A DNA stretch of 30,000 bases from the NCBI GenBank assembly GCA_963575745.1, contig CAUYUJ010003647.1:485734-515733 (forward strand). The letters are read 5' to 3'. This DNA is from Prorocentrum cordatum (lineage: Eukaryota > Sar > Dinophyceae > Prorocentrales > Prorocentraceae). Both the position numbers and the translations under genes were made by a program. This document shows positions 1-7,805 of this stretch, one piece after another (the stretch's first letter is position 1; each line of letters starts with the position of its first letter). A model generated the notes under the pieces. It did not search any database, was not told the origin of the DNA, and worked only from the letters and a program-made list of their open reading frames with translations.

Positions 1-23
1 CGGCTCCGGCGGCGTCGGCGAAA

Positions 24-842
24 ATGGCTCGACCCGTTCTGGGAGCATCATCGCGTTCCCCGGCTTTGGCTAGCTCCCCGAAGTTAGTCGACCTCAGATT
101 CTTCTTCTGGTCTAGGCTCCAGTGCGCGCGCAGCGAATTCAGTTTCAATGTCCGAACGGGGCACGGTTGCCTCATGGGAAATACTCGCAATCGTGATCTC
201 CCCGCGCCTCGTCGAAACCCCATCTTCCAGGCTATCCAGGGCGATCTCGCGAGAGCTTCGCTGTGCCCGATGCACTCGATCGCCATCGCCGCTGGCGGTT
301 CCAACTTTTCGGATCTTCCTCCTCGGTATCTGCGCGACCGCCCGCTAGCGCAGCAGCGGCCGCGCAAATAACGTCGTCGGCGCGAAGCCGCGTGGCGAGA
401 CTTGTTTGGATTATTGGCGGAGGTGGAGGTGGGGGGCCACGCGCGTTGCCATAGACACGGCCGCGCGACCTCCTACTGGGGCCGCTTCTTTGCGAGCGTT
501 CCAGGATGGGCAGTGACCCAACTAAGCGCTGCTGGCCAGGCGCACGGCCCCCCGGAAGTAATGCGCCAGCTCGAGTTGTCCGACAGCGCAGTTGTCTCGA
601 CGGCGTTGGGCCCCAGTTGGCCTCTCAACCCCGGAGATCGCCCGATCCCTCCCAACGCCTCCAAGCTCTCCGAATATCCACGGCGCGCGCAGGCAGCTGC
701 GCTGGCTGCGGTTACAGGCTCGCGTTCGCCACGTCCATTGCTTGCCTTCCAGAAGATGGCGACGCGGGCGGCGGGCCGATATGCGAGAAACATCATGATC
801 TTCAGGAAGCCAGAGTCTACCCTAACGCATTTCATCATCTAG
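24..842 (+). pseudogene. Endonuclease domain remnant and linker of the LINE-like element
   Basis: Frame 3 is open at 24-371 and again at 402-842, separated by one stop. The first piece contains GGSNF at 294-308, in the place of the GDFN motif of exonuclease-endonuclease-phosphatase domains. The second contains RFFASVPGWAV at about 483-515 and LSDSAVV at 576-596, which corresponds to the C-terminal SDH motif with the catalytic histidine changed to serine. The aspartate of GDFN is also a serine here. With two catalytic positions lost, the nuclease would be inactive. After about residue 70 of the second piece comes the helical linker that leads to reverse transcriptase in these proteins. The ATG at 24 is probably internal, since the fold needs more sequence upstream. 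Recognition rests on motif order, not on an alignment. Confidence 0.65.
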
Positions 843-2122
843 GCGTCTATCGCCAGGACCCTCTGGCAACAGCGCGCGTGGGGCGCCGTCTAGTTGCTGC
901 TCGCCACCTCGCTCGGCGCTATCTTGAGATTGACGGGGTTAACAACGTTCTTCGGCTTCGCCGCCCTGTCGAATTCCCGATGGCGACGAGCGTCGCGCGC
1001 CGCAAGATGGCGGAACCGAAACGCGCTGCGCCTCGCTCAACGTTGAACGCCGGCGAGACGCGCCCGTCGCCATGTGGCCGCCATCTTGCGCTGCAGGGGG
1101 CAGGCCAAGTTCACGCTGCCCCAGACGCTACGCTGGCCGCCCAGAGTCAAATCTTCAGCGCCGAGGCGGCGGAGGTCCAGCGGGCCGCCGAGTTCGTCGG
1201 ACAGCGCGGCCCGAAGGCAGGTCTCATGACCCCCCCCCCCGGCGTCTCAACATGCTATCTCGAGGGTGCTCCAGAAGGCTGCCAATGGCACCCCTGGCCC
1301 CGATGGCCTGCCATGGGCGGCCCGGCCCCGCCCCACCACTGCCGCGGGGCCCGGATCACGACGGCGGCGGCGCGGCGGCGTCTTATTTGTCAGTGCACGG
1401 GCCACGAGTTCAATCAGATTCGCAAAGCGTTTATTTCGACAGGCGAAGAAGCAGGGGGCTCCTCAGGCACTGTCCGAACAGCAGCTCCGATTAGACCCTT
1501 GGGCTTCGAAAGTGCGGACACGGAGGCGATGGCGGCAGCGGTATTCTGGCCCCTATCGCGCGAGATCCCCCATTTCATCGGTGAGATACATCGTGGATTC
1601 GTTCGAGGACGGAACCGCGGCGCGAATGCGATCGGGCTCGGCGCGCGCGCGAGCATGGATGCGTGAGAACTCCCCGCATGCACCCCTCAGTTTTGATGTT
1701 GCCCATGCTTTCCCTGGCCTCGCCCGCTCTTGGCTCTTCCTCCTTGTCGGCACCCTTGCTACCCCCCCCCGAATTCCTTGCGCGCGCCATTCATGCTGAT
1801 GCTCTGCGCTTTGTTAGGGCTGGACAGATTCTGAAGCCCCCGTTTCCTGTCCTGTCGGGCCTTGCGCGAGACTGCCCTGGCAGCGGCGCCTTGCGCGCTC
1901 TAGCTCCCCGCCCGTCTCCGGTCGCGCTCGAGCACGCGTTCGAAGAGAGACGCCCCCGCAGCCGGCTCAACGGACAGCTCCAAAACGCTTCGTCGCCTGA
2001 CCTCGGGCGCGGCCCGCGCCAGCGCAGATGATCTCGGGGCCGCGGCGTGCATGGTCGCGGATTTGGAGGCCCCCGTCAGAGAATGCCCCAGCTTGCTGCA
2101 GCTGATGCAGCGCTTCATTTAA
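843..2122 (+). pseudogene. Reverse transcriptase domain remnant of the LINE-like element
   Basis: The linker continues in frame 2 from about 840. The reverse transcriptase starts with ANGTPGPDGLPW at 1281-1316 (frame 3), the usual 'PGPDG' block of non-LTR elements. RPLGFES at 1493-1513 and GFVRGR at 1595-1612 (frame 2) follow, matching the 'RPL...' and 'GFvpGR' blocks. Motif A is SFDVAHAFPGLARSW at about 1689-1733 (frame 3), motif B is VLSGLARDCPGSGAL at 1849-1893 (frame 1), and motif C is ADDLGAA at 2024-2044 (frame 2), which keeps both catalytic aspartates. At least four frameshifts and a stop at 2120-2122 break the domain. In motif B the usual Q-G pair reads R-D. The spacing between blocks is close to normal, so small indels rather than large deletions caused the damage. 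Confidence 0.82.
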
Positions 2123-2199
2123 AACCGAGCACTTTGGCTCCGTTGGCGGGCCCTCTTTCCCCGCGGATTGGTGGAGAAGCGCCGCTCGGTCCGATTTTC

Positions 2200-3131
2200 A
2201 GATCACTCCCGCGTCGAAGCATCTAGGAATGACCCTTGGCCAAGCGGCCCAGTGGCAGTCGCGGCTCCCTCCGAGGGCCGAGCAGAGTCAGCGCGCGCGC
2301 AACGTCGCTGCCTCGTCTCCTCCGACGCTCGCTGCGGCGATGATGTATGAGAAAAGGCCCCGGCCACCCTGTCCGACGTTGGCCCGGCCCCCCCTCTCCC
2401 CCCCAAGTACTCCGAGTCAGAACATGCCCCTCTAACTTCAGTATACCGCGTTCCTTGCGTTGCTCATGTGCTCGCCCAGGCCCCCGCAACGTGCACGCGT
2501 GGGCGCCCCGAGGTTCCGAAGCGGAATAGCGGCGAACCTTGTTGCCCGAATGCGCGCTGCCTGGCGGGCATTCAGAAAAGGGGCGACGTGCGTGCGCGTC
2601 GGAGGCCGAAGCTTCAAAGCGCCCTGCGCAGTGTGATTTCAGGCCCCCTCCACCCTCCATCCATATGCTTCCACTTCGACGCGTCGCCGCAAAACCAGAC
2701 ACCCGCACTTCGTGCGCAAAATCGATCTTATAAGCTGGGAAGAGGCGCAGGCTGCACGTGCGCGACTTCCGCCGGCGTTGAGCTCCTCGCACGCAAAGTC
2801 GCTCTTCGGCGCGTGGACCACGGCAGCGAGGTGTCAAGAAGACGGGGGCCGATGCAAGTCGGGGCGCCGCTGTGGTCGCAATCGCGGGCCCCGTTACCTC
2901 CCCGAACGCCCCGTAGCTCTGGATTGGGCCGTTGCGATTCTAAACTTCTCTCTTCCGCCAGACCTTCTCGTTCGCATTGGTCCGACGTCCCCGTCTCCCG
3001 CTGCCTGCTATTTTACAACCATTACTCATGCACTGCACATTGCCCTTGCCAATCATCCCGCATCCTTCCACCAGAGAGTGGTCAGAGCGGCGGCGCCACA
3101 AGTGCGAGCTGTGTCCCGACGCGGCTGCTGA
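2200..3131 (+). pseudogene. C-terminal region of the LINE-like element (post-RT, W-T-T motif)
   Basis: Frame 3 resumes with KHLGMTLG at 2217-2240, the 'KyLGv' block that follows the reverse transcriptase thumb in many non-LTR proteins. It continues through NLVARMRAAWRAFRKG from 2535 to a stop near 2632. It opens again at 2712-3131 with FGAWTTA at 2805-2825, resembling the conserved tryptophan block near the end of such proteins. Cysteines after it (CQEDGGRCKSGRRC, about 2833-2874) sit where a zinc-binding segment would be expected, but the pattern is damaged. The frame ends at a TGA, 3129-3131. This part has fewer frameshifts than the RT part. The assignment to the same element follows from order, strand and continuity. 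Confidence 0.6.
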
Positions 3132-3164
3132 GATCGCCGAGGACCGCCCCCTGGGCACGCGTCA

Positions 3165-3236
3165 GGAGGAGGAGGACGAGAGCGAGGGCGAGGAAGAGGA
3201 GGAGGAGGAGGAGGAGGAGGAGGAGGAGAAGAGGAC
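3165..3236 (+). repeat. GAG/GGA trinucleotide microsatellite
   Basis: An almost pure purine tract of GAG repeats with a few GAC and GCG interruptions. It starts about 35 bases after the LINE-like stop codon and may be its simple-repeat tail. It produces spurious poly-Glu, poly-Arg and poly-Pro/Leu frames. Confidence 0.9.
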
Positions 3237-3284
3237 GATTGATTGAGGAGTCTACGGCAGGTTCGCGTGGCGATGGCGCGCCAG

Positions 3285-3470
3285 CGACGTTGGCGAACGC
3301 GTTCAAGCTTGAATTCTGCGACGCGGAAGCACCGGGAGACGCAGTGGCGACATTGGACCTGACGGAATTCAATTTTGGGCGATGGGGGCCGCGATCGATT
3401 CAAGGTTGAACGATCGATGCGGCGTCGGAAACTTTTGCGCGCGCCGACGCCGCGGGAACCTACCGCAGGT
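3285..3470. repeat. Dispersed hairpin repeat, copy 1 (see 27286-27445)
   Basis: This stretch is related to 27286-27445, 24 kb away. Both hold two copies of a TTCAA-SS-TTGAA palindrome (here near 3303 and 3398) followed by a GC-rich hairpin. In this copy GATCG-A-TTCAA/TTGAACGATC brackets 3391-3412, and GGCGTCGG at about 3421-3428 pairs with CCGACGCC at about 3445-3452 around a loop starting AAACTTTTG. The downstream 'aacctaccgca' is shared too (copy 2: 'aacctgccgca'). I do not recognise the family. Confidence 0.6.
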
Positions 3471-3698
3471 GGTAGCTCTACCCCGGCCCAGCCTTTCAGT
3501 CTGTCTGGAGTGGTTGGTTCCGCCCCAGCAGAGTGGCTGGCACCGGCCGAAGTGCACGAGGAACTCAATGAGGGTAGCGTTGGCCCCAAAGGTGCTGACA
3601 ATGCACCCAATGAACGGCAATGGTTGGCGGTGTTCGGTCTGCCTCAGGCACTTGGTGCCAGAGCCAGTTTTGATGTTTGACCGTCATCGTGTCAACCC

Positions 3699-4592
3699 TT
3701 GTTCGAGTCTTGGCCGCTCCAAGACGCTTCGGCCACGAGCTTCGTCTCAGCTGGGTTCACCCCCATGGTTCCCCAATGTTGCTTTGTGCGGCGCGCGGCA
3801 AGTTCTCCGCCGCCAGAGCTCCCAGGCCGGTGGACTGATGTTCCCCCGGCACGAAGTCTCAGGAGTTGTGTGCCCTCTTCCACGGCCGTTCTCCAAAACA
3901 GGCGCTCCCGCCGTCCGCCCCGTTCGGGGGGAGTCTCCTCGGCGACTCCATCAAGTCTCGGGAAAAGGGGGGATGGCAAGGCAGGCTGTCAGGAGGAGGA
4001 GTTTCCACTTAACTTGTTCGTGGCCTTCCCTTCGTTGCCTGGGGCTGCACATTGTGAGACTTCGGGCCCATTGTGTGTTTCCTGGTTCTGCGTGAATGCA
4101 GGTGACCCCCAAGGGCGCGGAGATAATCGCGCTTCGCGCATCTCGGCTCGTGTTGCAGAGGCGCCCTTCTCCGCGGCGGGCGAAAATAACCGTGCGTCGC
4201 GCATCGCGGGGCTCGATGCGCGAAGTCACGTGGCCTGGGGGAATGTGTTACAAGTCTGCGGTCGAAAAGGCATTCCGTGGTTGCGATGGACTTGCTTGCT
4301 TTTTTATTGTCAAAGCGGCAGCGCGGCACGCCCCTTGCCTGGCTTCACGCTCGGACACTGGCAGGGTGAAGCGACCAGGCCCCGCCCTCGATTGGGTCCA
4401 CATTCCACTTGCCTCCTGTGCCACGCGAGCCTTCGAAGGGCGCGGCTATCTGCGCACAAAGGTCAACAGCTTTTGAAGCGTAGTGGGAGAATTTGTAGGA
4501 CCCACTGCGAATTGGCGGCGGTTGGCACGGAAACTGCCTTCGCGGTTAGCCTTTGGATTCAAATTCTTCCAAGGTTTGCGACGGCGAGCTAG
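3699..4592 (+). CDS. Long open frame, product unknown
   Basis: Frame 3 is open for 297 codons here. The same frame is also open from 3375 to a single TGA at 3678-3680, so only one stop interrupts about 1.2 kb. At this base composition that is far longer than expected by chance, and the sequence is not a simple repeat apart from a short duplication at 4116-4216. The product would be rich in Arg, Ser, Pro, Gly and Cys. It has no clear signal peptide, membrane helix or familiar motif. There is no ATG-linked promoter or spliced-leader acceptor I can identify. It could be a real or recently broken gene, an exon, or a chance open frame in stop-poor DNA. An overlapping 237-codon frame (3382-4095, frame 1) weakens the case. 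No function is proposed. Confidence 0.22.
   Translation: MFESWPLQDASATSFVSAGFTPMVPQCCFVRRAASSPPPELPGRWTDVPPARSLRSCVPSSTAVLQNRRSRRPPRSGGVSSATPSSLGKRGDGKAGCQEEEFPLNLFVAFPSLPGAAHCETSGPLCVSWFCVNAGDPQGRGDNRASRISARVAEAPFSAAGENNRASRIAGLDARSHVAWGNVLQVCGRKGIPWLRWTCLLFYCQSGSAARPLPGFTLGHWQGEATRPRPRLGPHSTCLLCHASLRRARLSAHKGQQLLKRSGRICRTHCELAAVGTETAFAVSLWIQILPRFATAS
4116..4216. repeat. Short direct repeat, two copies
   Basis: A ~35-bp sequence around 'cgcgcatctcggctcg' (4117-4150) recurs with changes at 4174-4214 ('cgcgcatcgcggggctcg'), each preceded by a 'ga(a)ataa(t/c)cg' stretch. It is a local tandem duplication. Confidence 0.6.
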
Positions 4593-4704
4593 GGATCTTG
4601 GCATCGATGGACGCGATCGCATTAACAGGGTCAGCTGGCGCGATGGGCTGGAGCGCAGCGTCGTCGTGCGCAGCTCCCTGAGGCAACTGCAGCTGAAGCA
4701 GCGG

Positions 4705-4942
4705 GTGCCGAGGAGGAGGGGGAGGAGGAGAAGGAGGATGAGGAAAAGGAGAAGAAGGAGGAGGAGGAACAGGAGGAAAAGGAGGCGGAGGAGAAGGATG
4801 CAAAGAAGGGCGAGGAGGAGGAGGAAGAGGAGGAGGAGGAGGAGGAGGAGGAGGAAGAAGAAGAAGAAAAAGGGGGGGAGGAGGAGGAGGGGGAGGAGGA
4901 AGAGGAGGAAGATGAGGAGGAGGAAGAGGAAGATCGGCGGAC
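4705..4942 (+). repeat. Purine tract, (GGA/GAG/AAG)n
   Basis: About 240 bases of almost uninterrupted purine on the + strand. Long frames of poly-Arg/Lys, poly-Glu, poly-Leu, poly-Pro and poly-Ser here are products of the repeat and not genes. Such polypurine runs can form triplex (H-DNA). Confidence 0.93.
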
Positions 4943-5227
4943 GCCAGCGACACCCCATATGCCGATCCCGGCGCGGGCAACTTTGGGCACGGGGTCGGCT
5001 ATCACGTAGCCGCCTTGGCAAGGTCTAAGAGGGCGTGCACACCGACCGTGGGTCTGTGGTTGCGCCACGCCCAGTCCATTTGCACTGACAGCGGATGCAT
5101 TTGGCGAAGCTGTTCGCGCTTGGCCGACGAACCATCGACCGCAGAGCGCCGCTGGATGCACAACGTCAAAGCGCCCGCGACCGGGGGAACACGAACGCTA
5201 ATGAGCCCGGACCAGAGTAATATTTGA
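4931..5227 (+). CDS. Short open frame with non-repetitive composition, unknown
   Basis: Frame 2 leaves the purine tract at 4931 and stays open for about 98 codons to a TGA at 5225-5227, without an ATG near its start. The predicted peptide is not simple repeat: it contains NFGHGVGYHVAALARSKRAC and then a Cys- and Arg-containing stretch. It could be an exon or gene fragment, since it sits between two purine tracts and has mixed codon use, but no family is recognised and the length is within chance for this composition. I saw no splice signals that decide the matter. Confidence 0.15.
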   Translation, partial: RSADASDTPYADPGAGNFGHGVGYHVAALARSKRACTPTVGLWLRHAQSICTDSGCIWRSCSRLADEPSTAERRWMHNVKAPATGGTRTLMSPDQSNI

Positions 5228-5308
5228 TGGCGCGAGGGTTTAAGCAAATTCGATGCGGCGAGGAGACGACAGAGAGGGAAACGAGAAAAACAGTGGAAAA
5301 TTGACAGG

Positions 5309-5518
5309 AAGAGGAGGAGGAGGAGGAGGAAGAAGAGGAGGAGGAGGAAGAGGAGGAGGAGGAGGAGGAGGAGGAGGCGGAGGCGGAGCAGGAGGAGGAG
5401 GAAGAGGAGGAGGAGGAGGAAGTGGATGAGGGGGAGGGGGATGAGGAGGAGGAGGATGAGGAGGAAGAGGAGGAGGGTGAGGATGAAGAGGAAAAGCAGG
5501 AAGAGGTGGAGGAGAACT
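5309..5518 (+). repeat. Purine tract, (GAG)n with GAT/GGC interruptions
   Basis: A second long polypurine run, mostly GAGGAG with GGCGGA, GTG and GATGAG variants. It gives spurious acidic frames on + and poly-Pro/Ser/Leu frames on -. Confidence 0.92.
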
Positions 5519-5880
5519 GGCGGGGCAAATTGGGGGCCAGGCCACCACGAAATCAATGCTTGCGTGAGTTATGGATGGGCCAGGATGGCTACACAAGACC
5601 AGGTTTGCCCGAACACCCAGAAGAAAAACATTCCATGAGATGTAACTGTAGACGCCAACAGAAGTTGACCCATGCATCGCCACGCAAAAACAAGCAGGGC
5701 GAAAAGAGGCTGGACCAACACTGGGATGCGGGAAGGAAGATTAACGAACATGGACAAAACGGAAGGGAAGAAATCGAGGAGCAATGAGAAACGAGGAGGG
5801 AGGGACGATGGATGAAAGAGAGGAGGAGGATTGGGCGGCGCAAACAGGGGGCATTGGGCGGGGGGGGGCACCCCGCCAGG
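5519..5880. other. Intervening sequence without recognised gene
   Basis: Mixed-composition DNA. One frame runs out of the purine tract to 5787 with a Lys/Glu/Gln-rich product, but its open length depends on the repeat. It ends in a short G run (about 5859-5868). I see no convincing gene or RNA. Confidence 0.5.
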
Positions 5881-5899
5881 TAAATTCATGGGCTGCATC

Positions 5900-5955
5900 G
5901 CACGTCGTCGTTGTCGTCGTCGTCGTCGCTGTTGTTGTCGTTGTCGTCGTCGCGC
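5900..5955. repeat. GTC/GTT trinucleotide microsatellite
   Basis: An imperfect run of GTC with GTT and GCT variants. It is the same motif as the large microsatellite at 23880-24435. Confidence 0.88.
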
Positions 5956-6415
5956 GGCTTCCAGCACCCCAGGCAGGGCCAACGGATGAGCGGCCTGGGC
6001 AGCGTCCGGTGCACTTCCCCGGCCGCCGCCATCCGCAGACGGAGTCCCGAGGCTCGCCCCGTCGCGAGGAGGAAAGCAGGAGCAGGGACGAAAGGTTCGA
6101 CGCAGGCCTGGGCGGTTTCGTTGTCTTTTCCCCCGATCGTTTTCGAGGCGCTGGTACAGTCTGCGAAAAAATCGGGAATGGGAGTGTGCACTTTTCATCC
6201 AGTGGCATGTGCGTACGCATCATATCCAAGATAACCCCATGCAGTCACATCAGGCGATGCACGCACGCCGAGTCGTCGTTGGCCAAGAGCTTGATTCAGA
6301 TTGTGGGTCGTTTGGCGCGCTTCCGCGGCGGCCCCATCCGTGCTCGATCCACCATGAGACCCTCCGACCCCGAATTAAGTAGTTTAACGCATTGCTTTCG
6401 GATGGGTCCTGGTAT
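5956..6415. other. Intervening sequence without recognised gene
   Basis: Mostly unique, GC-rich to 6100 and more balanced after. A frame (5784-6512) is open across it but shows no family features. No RNA gene is seen. Confidence 0.45.
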
Positions 6416-6503
6416 TTCCCCAATCAGAGCTTGCCTCTGTAAGGGTCCTAGCGGATTCATTCCCCATTCAGAGCTTGCCTCTTTAGGGGTCCAAGCGGAT
6501 TTA
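6416..6503. repeat. 44-bp tandem duplication
   Basis: 'ttccccaatcagagcttgcc' at 6416 recurs as 'ttccccattcagagcttgcc' at 6460, and the following bases 'tct(g/t)taggggtccnagcgg' also match. Spacing is 44 bases with only a few differences. Confidence 0.85.
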
Positions 6504-6547
6504 TATTGTTAGGTTAGCTGTGGCGACCATTTCGGCGGCACGCCCTG

Positions 6548-6600
6548 CTGCCCAGGTGCCCAGGTGCCTGGGTGCCCCGGGTGCCCCGGGTGCCCGGCAG
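6548..6600. repeat. GGTGCCC minisatellite
   Basis: A short run of GGTGCCC/GGTGCCT/GGTGCCCC units. Several contain the palindrome CCCGGG or CAGGTGCC. It leads directly into the TAGCCC array. Confidence 0.8.
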
Positions 6601-6880
6601 CCCTATAGCCCTGTAGACCAACGCTCTATAGCCCGATAGCCTTTATAGCCTTACGGCTTTATAGCCCTGTAGCCCTATAGCCCTACCTATAGCCCTATAG
6701 CCCGAATAGCCCGAATAGCCCGAATAGCCATATAGCCCTATAGCCCCATAACCCTGTAGCCCTATAGCCCCATAGCCCTATAGCCCTATAGCCTTATAGC
6801 CCTACAGCCCTATAGCCCCACAGCCTTATAGCCCCAGAGCCTTATAACCCTATAGCCCCAGAGCCCTATAGCCCTAGAAA
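6601..6880. repeat. 10-bp minisatellite (TATAGCCC-type), block 1
   Basis: Degenerate tandem copies of a ~10-bp unit read as TAGCCCTATA, with C/A/G variants at several positions and occasional 9- and 11-mers. The unit includes the self-complementary TATA. It differs from the plant/protist telomere unit CCCTAAA, so it is not called a telomere. Confidence 0.93.
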
Positions 6881-6964
6881 GATTCGGATTGGGGCTTTTC
6901 TCTCGTATCATATGGTTAGGCGAGGTGTGCCACCGATTCCCGCGGCCCGCCCCGGTGCCTTAAC
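6881..6964. other. Non-repeat island inside the 10-bp array
   Basis: A break in the array that starts 'gccctagaaagattcgg' and has a T-rich 'cttttctctcgtatcat'. The right end of the whole array (7548-7595) looks similar: 'gccctaaaaagactttgatc', then 'tttttttctccggcatcgtt'. The two may be copies of one spacer. Confidence 0.55.
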
Positions 6965-7553
6965 GCCCTATAGACCTCTAGCCCTATAGCCTTATAGCCC
7001 TATTGCCCAATAGCCCTATAGCCCAACAGCCCTACAACCATATAGCCTTATAACCCTAGAGCCCTAGAGGCCCACAGCTCTATAACCCTATAGTCCTATA
7101 GCCCTATAGCCCTATAGCCCAATCCCTGTAGCCCTATAGCCCCATAGCCATATAGCCCTACAGCCCTATAGCCCAATAGCCCTACAGCCCTATATCCCTA
7201 TAGCCATATAGCCTTATAACCCTATAGTTATATATGCCTATAGCCCTATAGCTCTATAGCCCCATAGCCCTATAGTCCTATGGCCTTATAGTCCTATGGC
7301 CCTATGGCCCTATACCCCCCCATAACCGCATAGACCCATAGCCCTATGACCCTATAGCCCCATAGCCCCAGACCAGAGTCCCATAGCCCCATAGCCCTAT
7401 AGACCTTCAGCCCTATGGCCCTATGGCCCTATAGCCCTATAGCCCTGTAGCCCTATGGACCTGTATCCCTATAGCCCTATAGCCCTATAGTTCCAGAGCC
7501 CTATAGCCCCATAGCCCCATAGCTCAATAGCCCCATAGCCCTGTAGCCCTAAA
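6965..7553. repeat. 10-bp minisatellite (TATAGCCC-type), block 2
   Basis: A continuation of the same TAGCCCTATA array, about 590 bases, with TTATAGCC, CATAGCCC and TATGGCCC variants interspersed. There are no open frames of note because TAG and TAT recur. Confidence 0.93.
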
Positions 7554-7805
7554 AAGACTTTGATCGGTTTTTTTCTCCGGCATCGTTTCACGAATTCCCC
7601 AAACTGCGTTTACGCCTAAGGCGGCAAGACCGCCAGTGAGCCCAGACAGCCAGCCCCCGCCAGCGGGCCCCAGCAGGCGCAACGCGCCGCCCGACATTGG
7701 TCCACAGGGACGCGAGCCCGGCGTAGATTGAGCGCAGAAGCCCCCCCCCCCGCAGGGACCGGCACCTCATCCCCCCCAGGCGGCGGGCGCCGCGGGCGAC
7801 CGAGT

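Larger units (their letters stand above)
1..3236 (+). mobile_element. Decayed LINE-like (non-LTR) retroelement, endonuclease + reverse transcriptase, 5' end outside window
   Basis: The + strand carries, in the expected order, fragments of an apurinic-type endonuclease, a linker, a reverse transcriptase with its conserved blocks, and a C-terminal region ending in a stop at 3129-3131. The reading moves between frames 3, 2, 3, 2, 3, 1, 2 and 3 and meets several stops, so no working protein can be made. Such elements copy themselves by nicking the target and priming reverse transcription there. The order and motifs are seen; the class comes from knowledge of the family; the clade cannot be told. 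The GAG microsatellite at 3165-3236 lies just beyond the stop and could be the element's simple-repeat 3' tail (inference). The 5' end lies beyond base 1. Confidence 0.8.

Noticed and set aside
84-345. Minus-strand frame of about 86 codons with a plausible acidic C-terminus
   Set aside because: The opposite strand carries the endonuclease remnant of the LINE-like element with motifs in the right order; the minus frame is its shadow and lacks an ATG.
4446-5683. Poly-Leu frames resembling membrane proteins and poly-Pro/Ser frames
   Set aside because: They are reverse-strand readings of GAG/GGA purine tracts.
6601-7553. Interstitial telomere
   Set aside because: The unit is TAGCCCTATA, not TTTAGGG/CCCTAAA, and is too degenerate.
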